A stretch of 64,000 nucleotides of DNA from Dillenia suffruticosa (lineage: Eukaryota; Streptophyta; Magnoliopsida; Dilleniales; Dilleniaceae): positions 11,517,501-11,581,500 of the forward strand of contig JAVTVX010000031.1 in NCBI GenBank assembly GCA_033439265.1, read 5' to 3'. This document shows positions 36,209 through 48,250 of the stretch, one piece after another. Below the pieces are notes generated by a model. The model was not told the DNA's origin. It did no database searches and was given only the letters and a program-made list of their open reading frames with translations. The translations under genes were made by a program, and so were the position numbers. Each line of letters begins with the position of its first letter. The stretch's first letter is position 1.

Positions 36209-37450
36209 TCAAGTACCAGTATGTAGGGATTTATTAAAACAAGTCACAGTATCAAGTAAATAAAGATTATCATATCCTAATAAAGAACCAGAGCCAACTA
36301 ATTTTGAATCAAGAAACAAACTAATTTTCTCATTTCCGAAAGAATAAGTAAAACTAAATTTGTCCAATATAGAAATAGAAATCAAATTCTGTCTGAAAGA
36401 CGATACAATAAATGTTTTATGTAGATTCAAAAAGAATCCAGTCCTTAATAATAATCTAAATCTTCCTATGACTTCAACTGGAACCTTATTGCCGTCACCT
36501 ACGTAAATGTATCTTTCAACATCATTTGGCAGTCAGTAATTTTGGCAACCCTGCATGGACATACTGATGTGAGTGGTTGCAGCGGAATTTAACTACCAAG
36601 TGTATCCTGATACCGAAATTAAATTAAGCTCAGAACAAACCAAAGATAGAAGCATACCTTTCTTTGCAATCTAGGCGTGATAATTGGTACACTCTTTCTT
36701 TTTATGTCCCTCAGCACCACATAAAAAAACATCTTTTTTTTTCCTGTTCACCCAGTACCTTTGTTGCTTCTTCTAAGGTGTCGTACTTGCTGCATCTTTA
36801 GCGGGCTTCCTTTTCTTACCTTGGGTCGAGACTAGGTGAACACTTTCAGTCCAATCTCGCTTCAACCTTTCCTCTTCTTGGACACAGTTAGAGATAAGAT
36901 CATTTAGAGACCAGGTCTCTTTCTGACAATTATAACTCACTTCGAACTAATTAAACTGTCGTTGAAGAGATATTAAAACCAAATGCACAAGAAAGTCCTC
37001 AGAGAGGTCAAGGTTGAGTGCTTTTAACTTTGGAGCGATATAAGATATCTCCATGATGTACTCCCAATATTCCTTGACCTTTATACTTCATTGACACAAA
37101 ATTTGCCAAAAGTGTACCAATTTCTGACTTTTCATTCTTGGCAAACATTTTTTTCAATATCAACAAGGAAGTCCTTGACTGTAGTAATAGCATTAGATAT
37201 AGTACCCCCTAAAAGTTTTTGGGATGGTCTTCTTCATAATCATGAGACTAATGCTGTCTTCCACCTTTCAAACTCTCTCTTTTCATCAGAGGTACATTTA
37301 TTTGTAATTGATGGAGGACAGTCGGTTCTTAGCGCAAAATCCATATCCATAAACACGAGAACAATCAAAAGGTTTTCTCACCATGATTTGAAGTTTGAGC
37401 CATTCAACATGGGAATAGAGTTGAGTTAGGCATTAATATTGGTGGAAATA
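36209..37450 (-). pseudogene. Copia gag and pre-integrase region (outer element)
   Basis: 36430-36209 has the pre-integrase motif FRQNLISISILD. A zinc knuckle reads CGAEGHKKKEC at about 36670-36715. Further upstream (37193-37008 and around 37250-37430) gag capsid text with IGTLLANFVSMKYKGQG and PMLNGSNFKSW is readable, interrupted by stops. Gag would form the virus-like particle. Confidence 0.75.
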
Positions 37451-38779
37451 GTGTTAACCGTCAAAATAGAGAACGACAATCAATATATGATCAAATGGAA
37501 CTTTAAAACCAAATAAATTCAAATATGAGAAATTCCTATCATAAAATACCGATAACTCTATTAATATTTTATTTTTGGATAAAATAATTAACTTGTAAAT
37601 GGTATCTTAATATAGTAATCAAATACTAACAATAAGAGCATGTCAACCAACTATTTTCATTTGGGCCGATAAATTAATCATATGAAAAAATCAAAAAATT
37701 GTCACGCATTTATTACCACAATGTGCACATGCAATTCCGTCAAATACGAACCTTCCTTTGGGCCGATCGGTATTCATATGAATTGCATACACACAACATT
37801 TTATATCCCAAAAATAAATTAATTTCCACAAGAGAAGTCACTTTGGTGACATATTGTTTCAATTAATTTATTTCGAAATATATACAAAATCATACTTATA
37901 TTTGAAAAATATCCATAATTGAAAAAATTCCAATTTTATACTGATGGACTCAATTTCTTGAGAATTTGGCTATTTACCGCCCAATTTTATAAACTTTAAA
38001 TTGGGCCTAAAAAAAAGAAAACCCAATTTTATTAAATATTTCTCCATCATCTTTCGTTTCCATCTCTATACCTTTATTGTCGGCATAAAATCAAAATTTT
38101 AACTTTTTGCCGACAACTGATCCAAAACTTGACCAATCTCCATTTTGTAGTAGAAGACACCAGGAAGCTTTGCAAGTAGGTGGTGAGTTCATTTAGAACT
38201 GTTTAAGAATCAACCAGTCTTAAATTTATCCCCGTCTTGTTGACAAAACTTTTTTAAACATGTTATGGTATCGTACACTAAAAGAATGACCAATCTTGAA
38301 TATAAAAGAAATAATAAAGAATGATAAGGATGAAAATGGGTTCAATTGAGTCCAATGAGTTTTAAAACTTTTTTACACCCAGGATTGAGTCTATTTAGAT
38401 CCAAAATAGCCCATAAAACCCTTTTTTTTTTTTTTTTAAAAATATTGATTCTTTTGTGATGTGGATTTGCAATAAAAAGAAAAAATTCTTTTGTTGGATT
38501 TTGAAAGTTTTCCTTTGAAATTGGCAAGTCATACTTTAAAAGGATATCAAATCTAAAAATTTCCTTTTTCTTTTCAAATTCTAAAAGTTTCTTATAAGAA
38601 ACCAAATTTAAAATATTCTTTAAAATCGAAAATTTCCAAAATTAGATTTGCAGTTACCAAAAAAAATACCATAAAAATGATATCCAAAAGAAAGAAAGTT
38701 CATAAAAAAAAAGGATCATTGACTTGTACACTTTTCCATTTTTTTTGTTGAAAAGATCCTAAAAATGACACAAATTTAT
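37451..38779 (-). other. Leader of the outer copia element, 3' part
   Basis: AT-rich sequence between gag and the pararetrovirus insertion, with a poly-T run near 38412-38429. No protein domain. It would be continuous with 44869-45103 before the viral insertion. Confidence 0.5.
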
Positions 38780-38792
38780 ATATATATATATG

Positions 38793-39184
38793 ATCTCAGC
38801 TTTTAATCGATGGATTTTATTCCTCATTTCAACCAATGTGCTCCAATAAGCCATCTGCAGAGGAGGTTATAACAATTTTATCTATCCTGTAAAAATTTCC
38901 TGATTAGAAAATCAGGTTGGGAATTATTATCACCTTTAATATATTCAATATCAAAATCAAATATAGATAATATGGTTTGCTATTATGCAAAAATTTGTTT
39001 AGAAACAATGTTTTGGACATCCTTCTATAAAATTTCTTTTGCAGATTTGCAATCAATACTTAATAAAAATTTTTTATTTAATAAATTACTTTGAAATTTT
39101 GATATGCATAAAATAATTGACAAAATTTCCTTTTTTATAGTAGAATAGTTTTTCTGGGTTTGATTCCAGTGGCCAAAAGTATAT
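38793..39184 (-). repeat. Second copy of the pararetroviral RNase H segment
   Basis: About 390 bp aligns with 41918-42311 over its whole length at high identity (identical long blocks around TATTATCACCTTTAATATATT). It ends exactly at AAGTATATTGG in both copies and then diverges. It is therefore a piece of a second viral genome copy or an internal duplication. Confidence 0.9.
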
Positions 39185-40330
39185 TGGTACCAAGAAACCC
39201 TAGGAACTTGGGGATATAAATAAACAGTTAAATGATAACAAGAGAATAATTATGAAGAGTAATAAATAAATAGATGAGTAACTAAGATAAATGATAGAGA
39301 AATAAAATAATAATAATAATAAAAGAATAAAAGTGATTACAGAGATATAAATAAAGTAAGGACCGGGAGTAATGGGATCCTTGGGCGGCAGAGCCGACCG
39401 CTAATCGTCACACTCTGGAAATACAAGAAAATATAAAATATGAGATCCTTGGGTGACAGAGCCGACTGCTAATCACCACTTTAAACAAATAAATAAATAA
39501 ATAAATACAAAAATATGACCAGAGATTTATGGGCAGTAGAGCTGACCACACTCTGGTGAAAGAACTAAGAGAAGAGAAGAGTTAGATAACATAAATGAAA
39601 TATAAATAATTTATTCATAAAATTAAAATAAAAGTTTATATAAGATAAATGTAAGATAAAAGCCTCACACTTAAATACTTACGCCTTGATTTTGGTGGGG
39701 TTTTACAATAGAGAAGAAGAAAAAGAAAAGAGAGTGAACACTCAAGAAGATTTCATAATACTCCCGAAGATTTCATAATACTCCCAAAACTTCTTCTCCA
39801 AAGGTTGTGCTCTCAAAATGTGTATTATGTGTTTTCAAGTTCAAGTCCAAGTCCCCCCTTCCAAAGAGAATGGTATTCTTTTATAGAATTTGTTGGAAGT
39901 TCTTGTTACTACATGGATGAACAGTACATGAATAGTGTTTACTACTACAACACGGTGAACAGTACGATATTTATGAATAGTGTCAAATAATACTGTATGA
40001 ACAGTACCGTATGAACAGTGTTTTTACAAACAGAAATTTTTTCTAAATACAGTGAATAGTACTAATATTTTACAAGGTGGTTTTCTTGATAGAGTTATCA
40101 GTTTTGAGGAAAATGACTGACCTTTAACAAAATTTTATCAGTTTTAGGGTAATTGATTAGCCACAATTTTATCAATTTGGTTGGAGATGTCCTTTCGGGT
40201 TTTGATTCCAACCTGATACTCTAATTTTTGCATAGGTTGTCGTTTCGGATTTTCAACCTATCGAGCTTATAGCTAATTTTGTATGGAAAAGATATCCCAT
40301 CCAGCTAAATTTTTTATTTTTTTAACATTC
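39185..40330 (-). other. Probable noncoding region of the pararetrovirus, with repeats
   Basis: No ORF. Three imperfect copies of a 40-bp motif with CCTTGGGYGRCAGAGCCGAC (39371-39419, 39439-39478, 39518-39559) are followed by a cluster of GAACAGTA/GAATAGTG words at about 39916-40060. It sits between the second ORF and the duplicated RNase H piece, where a viral intergenic region would be expected, but it could instead be unrelated inserted DNA. Confidence 0.4.
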
Positions 40331-41748
40331 GTTTTTTAATGATAACGAATATCAAAGACTTCTAAGTTATTATTACCCAGATCTATTATAGGTTCTAACT
40401 CAGAATCAGATACTTCAGATTTGGAAGATGATCCTCTTTCGCTTGGGAGCAACTGTTCCATGATTTGGAGATACTCGTCCTTAGATTTGGCTGCGGCAAG
40501 AAGAGCCTGAGCATGAGATTTCTGGGCTAAAAAGGTTTGATCTGAAGGATCGGGTTTTAACAGTCTATGAGTTTTGAGCTAAACTGAAACAGCCGGTTTA
40601 AGGATTTTATCAGGAACGCGAAAGGAATTCCACCATTTAACTTTGAATTTTCGGATAAGAATGGTGGTTCCGTCAGAGATGGCATAATTTAAATACCATT
40701 GACTAACCCATGGTACATAGAATTTTGTACAAAAAAGATATAGAGGCGAGAACTTTTTTTCTACCTCTGAGGATTTATATTGGGTTTTAAAGAGGTCAAA
40801 GGATTTTTTGACCGATGGAATAAGGATATCAGGTAAAGAACCGAAAAATTTCCACTAATGGGGAAACCAAGCCTGGTATTTATGAATTTAGGTTTTTTCA
40901 TGGAAATAAAATAGCCATGAATGGGTCCTTTTACTGTTTTGAATAAGAAATGTGTTATGCCAGACTTGAACATAATTCCAGTATGAGAAAATAGGACAGA
41001 AATTTATCTTGGTTTTAAGATTTGTCGGAAAGATTTTAGGTTTGAAAAGTTCCTGCCCCCAATCAGAAGGATGGAGGACTTTCAAAATTTTACAAGTTGA
41101 ATAAGACGAGAATTGTTGTTCTGAAGAGAACTTAAAGTGTTTGAATTCAGTACTCTCCGTCAATTCCAAAATAGTTTGTAATAATCAATTGTTTTGGATA
41201 AATCCCAAGATTTGTAAAACTAATTTTTTAGAAAATATCCCTCCATAGTTTGGAAAGGATCTTTTTGGGAAAATCCTTCGTCACTAGTCAAAATATTTTG
41301 AGAATATAATTTCTCAATAAAACTAAAAGATTTTAAAGATTTTGGATCCACTAAAACTAGGGGTCAAAATTTTTGGATTCGACTGAGACAGAGTTTTAGA
41401 AGATGACGAATCTTCTTTCTCCGTTCTGGAGGGGAGAATAGAACTTTTACCTATCTGCTGAGTCGGGATTAAACTCAGAGTGGATTTAAGGGTTTGGAAT
41501 AATTCGGGACTCCATAGGTCTGGCTTATCTGAAACCGACTCGACCCATTTCTAGATCAAGGATAGTCTGTCTTCAGACTGGGCTGTTGTTTTAGATAGGT
41601 CCTCATTTTGGGCCTTGGCCCTTTTATCCGCTTCTTCTTATTCGGTTACCATTTCATACCATGATTTTATGGGTATTGCCGAAGAGATAGGTTTTGCAGG
41701 GTTTGTTCCGATTTTGGTTTTGTCTTTACCTGTATTTTTTTGCGGCAT
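40330..41748 (-). pseudogene. Second ORF of the pararetrovirus, function unknown
   Basis: A minus-strand frame opens with MPQKNTGKDKTK at 41748 and is readable, with several stops, to about 40340. It is rich in Ser/Lys/Glu early and in aromatic residues later. It follows RNase H, where Caulimoviridae carry a separate downstream ORF (a translational transactivator in some genera, an unnamed product in others). I see no diagnostic motif to choose between them. Confidence 0.5.
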
Positions 41749-42002
41749 TGTATCTGCATAAAACAAATAGAACAAAATTAGGTGTTTTTAAAAGGCATAA
41801 TCTTTCATTCTGAGCTCTATAAGCCAGATTCTGGTGTGATTGTTTTCAATATCTGCATAGAGAATATTACAATGCGCCCATCACCTTTCATGTTTTAGTT
41901 GTTCTTTTAAGGCCTTGATCTCAGCTTTTAATCGATGGATTTTATTCCTCATTTTAGCCAATGTGCTTCAATAAGCTATTTGCAAAGGAGGTTATAGCAA
42001 TT

Positions 42003-43440
42003 TTATCTATTCTGTAAAAATTCCCTAATTAGAAAATCAGGTAGGGAATTATTATCACCTTTAATATATTCAATATCAAAATCAAATATAGATAATATAG
42101 CTTGCCATCGTGCAAAAATTTGTTTAAAAGCAATATTTTGAACATTTTTCTGTAAAATTTCTTTTACAAATTTACAATCAATGCGTAATAAAAATTTTTG
42201 ATTTAATAAATCACTTTGAAATTTTGATATGCATAAAACAATTGACAAAATTTTCTTTTTTATGGTAGAATAGTTTTTCTGGATTTGATTCTAGTGGCCA
42301 GAAGTATATTGGATTACGACTTCCTTGTTATTCTAGATTTGTTTTAAGATTTCTCCATATCCTAGATCACTAATATCGGTTTCTATAATTTTAGGGAGAT
42401 TAGGATTGGCAATATGAAGATAGGAAATTTCTAAAATCTGTTTTTTAATGAGTCGGACAGTGTTAGTATGCTCGTCTGTCCAAGATTTGGGGTTTTTCTT
42501 TAATCTGTTATGAAGAGCTTGTACAATTTTGTTGATATTCGGGAAAAAAATCTAAAACATAGTTTAGACTTTCTAGAAATCTCTGAAGTTGAGTTTTATC
42601 AAGAATTTTGTCTGGAAATTTGTTTGCAAATTCCAAAGATCTATCTATTGGTTTTATGATTCCATAAGTTATGTGGTGACCTAAAAGTCTTATTTTTGTT
42701 TGGAACAAAGATATATTTTTAGCTTATAAGACTAGGTCGTTCTTTTTACAAATATAGAAGAACGTTTTGAAATTTTTGAAGAGTTGTTCTATTGATAATG
42801 AAAATATAAGCACATTATCGATGTACACAATGCAGAATTATGAATATGGATTTAATATATCATTCATAATTCTCTGAAATTCTGAAGATATATTCTTTAA
42901 ATCAAATGGCATAACATTCCATTCGGATTGCCCAAATGGAATAGTAAACATTGTTTTATATCTGTCTTTGGGATGAATTTGAATCTGCCAAAATCCTGAT
43001 TTCATATCGAATTTTGAAAATATGTTGGCGGAGTTTAGTTTTTGCAATAAATCTTTTTTATTAGAGATTGGATATCGATCCATTTTTAAGCTTTATTTAG
43101 AGGTTTATAGTTTATGACCAACCTTGGGGTTCCTCTTTTTATTTCTGAGACTTTATTTACATAGAAAGCTGCACAACTCCATGGAAATCTGGATTTTGAA
43201 ATTAATCCCTTGGATTCAAGGTCTTGAATTTCTTTTTTACAGTATTGTTCTAATTCGGCATTCATTTGAATTGGTCTGGCTTTAGTAGGAATATCACGTT
43301 CATCAAATCCTTTTTCATATAGTAGGTCAACCATATGTTGCTTTCTATCCCAAAAGGTATTAGGAAGATCAGAACAGATTTCTTTTTCGATTGTTTTCTG
43401 AAAATTAGAGATTTTTTGTTTTATAGATTTAGTTTGCAAT
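42003..43440 (-). pseudogene. Pararetroviral reverse transcriptase and RNase H
   Basis: 43439-43086 holds the RT N-terminal part (WSCAAFYVNK, GTPRLVINYKPLNK). 43083-42838 follows with FSKFDMKSGFWQIQI. A stop then precedes the catalytic box near 42822, which reads YIDN with the last Asp changed. 42708-42508 and 42248-42003 carry connection and RNase H text ending IEYIKGDNNSLPDFL. Several stops split it, so no active enzyme can be made. Confidence 0.9.
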
Positions 43441-43691
43441 GTTTGTTCAATCCTTTGGAGATCAATGTTCTGTTTTAAATGTAATATGTCGATTTGTTTT
43501 TTCTGTATTAAAAGATTTATCTAGTTTTCACGAATCGAAACAGCTTTTATTAGATTTAAGTTTTTGGTTTTATGAGATTCTAGAAATGGAAAGAAGAGTT
43601 TTTCTTTGTTGGTTTTAGACTTAATTCCATTGTATTCAATCTTATAAGGGGTAATAAGATTGATAAATGGAGTTTCTAGTATCACTGTTTG

Positions 43692-44048
43692 TCAGATGTC
43701 AGAAACTAGGACGAAAGTTGTTTTAATTGTGAATTTTTCATTTTGGATTCCTACATCCATTTTGTCAATTATATTCATTTTGGAATTATTCGCCACAGAT
43801 AGTTTTTCACTAATTTTTTCATGAAATTTTTTTGGAATGAAATCTGCTTTTATGCAATTTAAGTCAACTCCGGTATCGAATAGAGCGACCGTATCAATTT
43901 TAAAACTTTTATATAATACTAGTGTGATTTTTATAAGGTATTTTCTGGAAGTGATTTCCTTTAGAACAAATAGGATTTCTTCAGGAAGAGTTTTATTGGA
44001 TTTTTCGAGATGTTGGATGGTCTGAGAATCTAAAGGATCCTCATCCAA
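43692..44048 (-). pseudogene. Pararetroviral aspartic protease
   Basis: A 118-codon minus-strand frame has FDTGVDLNCIK, the DTG active-site motif with the expected surrounding pattern, at about 43858-43890. The family enzyme processes the viral polyprotein. It is separated from RT by stops. Confidence 0.8.
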
Positions 44049-44850
44049 ATCTTCTTCATCATGTTGGAATCAGTAACTACATTTTTGACTTTTATATAAG
44101 ATAATAAGATTGAAATAGTTTTAGAATCTTCCTCTTGCTTGTGTTTTAATTCTTTTAATTCTCTTTTTATTGTTTTTATTTCTTCTTGTAATTCTGGAAT
44201 GGTTGTAGAGGATTTTTTATTGAATTTCTTTTTACTTAGGATGGAAATAAGATTGTACATACCAGTATTAATATGAGAAGTACTAGAAAGATTTTCAGAA
44301 CTTCCTTCTAGAGATTGTTTTAGTTGATTCAAACATTTTCTCTGAATTTCTGGATTGTTTATATGTTGAATGGCTTCCAGAATTAGACTTTGTTCTCTGG
44401 TTATCATGTTTATATGATTTGAATTTGAAGAGTCGGAATCAGATTCTGTTTTATTGGAACTGGCTATGAGTTCATCAATTTGAGGATTACTAGTAGAAGT
44501 TTCTGAACTGATTGGATTAGTGTCAGAGCTGTCTACTAATAAAATCGAGATTTTATTTAGGATTTTTTCATCTAAGTAAAGTTTTCTAATCTTTTTGGAT
44601 ACTCTGCAATATTTGGAAGTGTGTTCTTTTATTCCACATTTAAAATATGTTATATCTTTTAATGATTTTGAAATTGAAGGTTTTTCTTCCTTTTTATATT
44701 TCTTTATTTTACGGGATTTCTTATAGGGTTTCTTATAATAATCCTCTTTATATTTTTTATAGGGTTTGAATTTCTTGGAATATTCCTTTTTAGAATATTT
44801 TTTGAATTGTTTCTTACTGCATTCTCCATTGCAGGCTTTATGTTTATTTA
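44030..44850 (-). pseudogene. Pararetroviral coat protein C-terminal region
   Basis: Contains a Lys/Tyr-rich basic stretch (about 44700-44820), then a zinc-finger motif at about 44606-44650 whose first Cys has become Tyr, an acidic Ser/Asp region and, at 44407-44030, a frame with a coiled coil (LQEEIKTIKRELKELKHKQEE). The basic region and CX2CX4HX4C finger bind nucleic acid in Caulimoviridae coat proteins. The N-terminal coat and the movement protein are missing. Confidence 0.7.
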
Positions 44851-44868
44851 TATCCCCATATATATATT

Positions 44869-45103
44869 AAAAAAAAGGTCGGATTTCGATTTTTATAAAA
44901 AATTAGATATCGACTTTAATAAAACTGAATGTCAATTTTGATCAAAACTAAATGTCGACTTGATGAAAACTTTCCAGAATTTTTTTTTATTCAAATCCAC
45001 ACCCAGATCCATAAAAGTCATACATATTCTCAAAATTCATATAGTACCAAAAATCATAAAAAACTTAAAATATGCATAAAAAATTCCAATGACTCAAGCA
45101 CAA
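44869..45103 (-). other. Leader of the outer copia element, 5' part
   Basis: Between the pararetrovirus insertion and the primer-binding site. AT-rich, with three ATGTCGAC/ATATCGAC-like words at about 44910-44965. No coding. Confidence 0.5.
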
Positions 45104-45121
45104 CCTAGCTCTGATATCACA
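45104..45121 (-). other. Primer-binding site of the outer copia element
   Basis: On the minus strand TGTGATATCAGAGCTAGG directly follows the LTR end CCCAACA and matches the initiator tRNA-Met site TGGTATCAGAGC with one or two differences. Confidence 0.85.
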
Positions 45122-45318
45122 TGTTGGGAAATTTTTTTAATGCAAAACCATATCAAAATCGTATTAAATCATTGGAATTAAAAAACTTAATAAACTGAAA
45201 TTAAATTTAGAACAGATAGAAATTATACCTGACTCCATGCTGAAAACTGAATAGAATGACATCTTGATTCGGCCTTCGTCTGGGCAGAATCTTGGCCATG
45301 GCCTTCCAAGTCAAATGT
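45122..45318 (-). repeat. 5' LTR of the outer copia element, distal part
   Basis: Plus-strand start TGTTGGGAAATT. Aligns with 32443-32640 of the intact LTR. The last 5 bases, AATGT, are the target duplication of the SIRE-like insertion. Confidence 0.92.
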
Positions 45319-47326
45319 TGTTATTCAACTAGAGAAGAGGGATGAATAGTTGAATATAGACTTTTCGACACTTTTTTTTAATTTAAAACTATATGACAGT
45401 AAATGAAAACAAATAAAAAAGACACAAAGAATTTTTATAGAGGTTCCACCAAATCCGATGTATGTCCACTTCCAGGTTCCCCCTGGATTTTTCGCTAAAT
45501 GCTTAATTTACAAACTTGATTACAGATTCAATTTCAACCTGTTACAGTGTTACGTCAGAACACTACAATTCAATCTAATTCAGACTGAATTTTGGCTTCT
45601 CTAAACTTAAGGTAGTGTCACACACTCCTTAGTCTTTTACATTCGAATTAATCTATAATGAAAGTCAAGAATTAAGACTTACTTTTCTCAGATTTGACAG
45701 AATGAAAAATTAGGAGAGACACTTAATACAATTAAAAACTTTCAAGTGCACAGAGATGAGATTTTTCAATATTCAATGGAGCTTTTAATTCAAGTCGTTG
45801 TGAGTCGTTGTCTGTCATAACCCTCTCTATTTTTTGCTTCTCAGTATTTATTGAGACATTAAATAGATCCATTAAAAGTTAGTGGTGGTTGTTTTATCCG
45901 AACGTTACGCATTTAATTTCCGCCATTAAAGCTCTGCACCTGTTCCTTCGATCGCACAGAATTTTCGTTCCTTTGACTGGCGCCTCTTTTAAATAAGCCA
46001 ATCAAACTTTGTTTGCGCTGTAGTTGAATGTTAGTTTTGATAGAAAATGAAACATTTCAAAGATCGAAAAAGTAAGGGGTCCGTTATATTTAAAATTGTT
46101 TCCCAGATCTAGTTTCTGACACATGCAAGTCGACAATTTTATTGTGGATATCGACCTGAATTTGAATCATTCCTAGTATATTTCCATGCGAATAGGTCGA
46201 CAAGATATTCTTCCTGGTCGACAAGGAACTGTGCCAAATAAAATTGGTAGACATGTGATTTTTAATTGGTTGATGTGTTCATATGTGTTAACAAGTTTTC
46301 AGCCATATCGATGTGTAATATTTCAAATTTTGTGAAGAGTAGGTCGACAAATCATTTAAGTGTATCGACATGTTCCTATTTATATAATAAATTGGTCGAT
46401 GTGTGAAAGTCAATTGGTTGATGTGCATATATTGTGTCGACAAGATGATAACAGGTCGACGTGTGTCTTAATGAGCAGACACTCACTAGGTCGACATATC
46501 TTATAATATACATCGGTATGCTACTGTGTAAATTTTGATTGGTGGAGCTAAGTAATTTAATTTGTCGATATGTTTCTATAAGTTGACAAGACTTTTACTA
46601 TGTTGATGTACATTTGTTTCAGAAACATAATAGACAGGTCGACATGTGTTCATCAAGAGTTGATGTGTCACTATTCATTGATTGAATTGATCGACGTGTC
46701 CGAGTAAATTGATTGATGTGTTTTGGTTAGGTCGACAAGCACAGTAACAGGTTGAAGTGTGCATTTCTGACTCAAGTGTCATCAGGTTGATGTGTCAATC
46801 CAACAGATTGATGTGTTACTATTTTGACATTAAATTGTTCGACATAGTGTATGAAATTGGTGGATATGACACTGTTCACATTGATATGTTGTAAAACAAG
46901 TTGATGTGTTGAGGTGAATTGGTCAATGTGTTATTGTTCTTATAGCTTTATGTCGACAAGATTTGTGCAGATATCGATGTCCTAATGTGTTCTCTTTTCT
47001 TAGTGTCGATGTCTGATATATTCGGGTTGATATGTTTGAGCAATTAGTCAATTTGTAATTTTTATATTGGTCCACCTGACAACCTATGGGTCGATATGTA
47101 TTTGTGTAGGTTAAAGTGTTCAAACATATGTTTTTATAAAAAACATTTGACTCAGGTTAACAAGAATATTAAACGGGTCGATGTGTGTGTGTGAATGTCA
47201 CAAGTCGACGTAGTTTCAAAGCAGGTCGACCTGTACTGTAGATTTCTGAATTTTCTAACTGTTTTCTTATTTTCTTAAACTATTTTCTTTCTAGCATTTC
47301 ATCATCAAAACTCTACTAGGTCAATA
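45319..47326 (-). repeat. 3' LTR of the SIRE-like element
   Basis: 2008 bp. Plus-strand ends are TGTTATTCAACTAG and AGGTCAATA, so on the minus strand the LTR begins TATTGACC, not the canonical TG; the partner LTR shares this. The part from about 46120 to 47240 (U3) is crowded with GTCGAC/GTCGAT-type words. A TATA-like CAATAAATA lies at about 45844-45852. Confidence 0.92.
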
Positions 47327-47341
47327 TTCTCCTCTTTTTTT
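47327..47341 (-). other. Polypurine tract of the SIRE-like element
   Basis: On the minus strand AAAAAAAGAGGAGAA abuts the LTR start. Confidence 0.8.
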
Positions 47342-48250
47342 ATGATGACAAAACTTCTTGTGTTCAACCTATAATATTTAGTCAATTTAGATCCTAATTT
47401 CTAGACATTCAAGTTTGAGTGCTCTTCATTTTAACATCCAGCATACTTCACACAAACTCAACATGTTTCGGCGTACATACCAGCATATTTACATACTTAG
47501 CAATAGCACATTACATATACTTCAATCAGCACTCATGCACTTAGTAACATATACTTCAGCAGATATACTATACTTAGCAAATAACAGATAGCACATATGC
47601 AGTACATATACCTACACATACAGACATTACACATTTCATCACTCTCAGCACATAATCACTCCATATTAGCTCAACACACAGTAACCACCATAGCACATAC
47701 GCATACACATATGCACTTATACACTTAGTTACTACATATGAACTTTAGTTTGTACACCGTATTCAGCAGCACACACATGCCCACTCAGTACACACTTGGA
47801 TAGCTCATCATACTTATAACATACTTAGCTCAACACCATATCGCAGTACACTCACTCACTGCAGCACTCAGCACATGCATATCAGCACATTAATCAACAT
47901 AGCACACAACTCAACACATGTACTCAATTTCACAATCATAGAATCACAGTAATCTTCTCCTTCTTTTTGTCATCAGCAAAACAGAAGTATGTTCCTATTT
48001 AGCAGACACATTGATATGCACATAATACTCATTTTCCATTCTCTAACACTTATATGCATTAAAACCAGCAAGTAAATTAGGTCATAGCATGTATACTTCA
48101 GATTCAACAAAGTCCTTAAGTAGTCTAACCAAATTCAGCATGCAAATTTCAGCATTAGAACTATACTTCAACCCCTTCAACATCAGTAAAACAAGACTCA
48201 AGCATGCATATTAGTAGCCATATCTCAATTTCAAGTTATAAAACATATTT
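47342..48250 (-). repeat. Low-complexity CA/TA-rich stretch between extra ORF and LTR
   Basis: From about 47440 to 48010 the plus strand is a loose array of words such as CACATAC, ACTTAGCA, CTTCAGCA and CACTCA with very few G. No fixed period is evident. No ORF. It belongs to the region after the extra ORF of the SIRE-like element. Confidence 0.6.

Larger units (their letters stand above)
38780..44868 (-). mobile_element. Endogenous pararetrovirus (Caulimoviridae), defective
   Basis: An old, partial and rearranged copy of a plant DNA virus genome. In minus-strand order it has a coat-protein C-terminal zinc-finger region, coiled-coil region, aspartic protease, reverse transcriptase, RNase H, a second ORF, a noncoding repeat-rich stretch, and then a second copy of part of the RNase H region. 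Both ends lie at TATATA tracts (38779-38792 and about 44857-44866), a preferred landing place reported for endogenous pararetroviruses. No movement protein is present. All genes carry stops or frame breaks. Closest by layout to Florendovirus/Petuvirus-like lineages, but the genus is uncertain. Confidence 0.85.

Noticed and set aside
45319-47326. CRISPR-like or satellite interpretation of the GTCGAC repeats
   Set aside because: Spacing is irregular, the words are degenerate, and the array lies in the U3 of a plant LTR.
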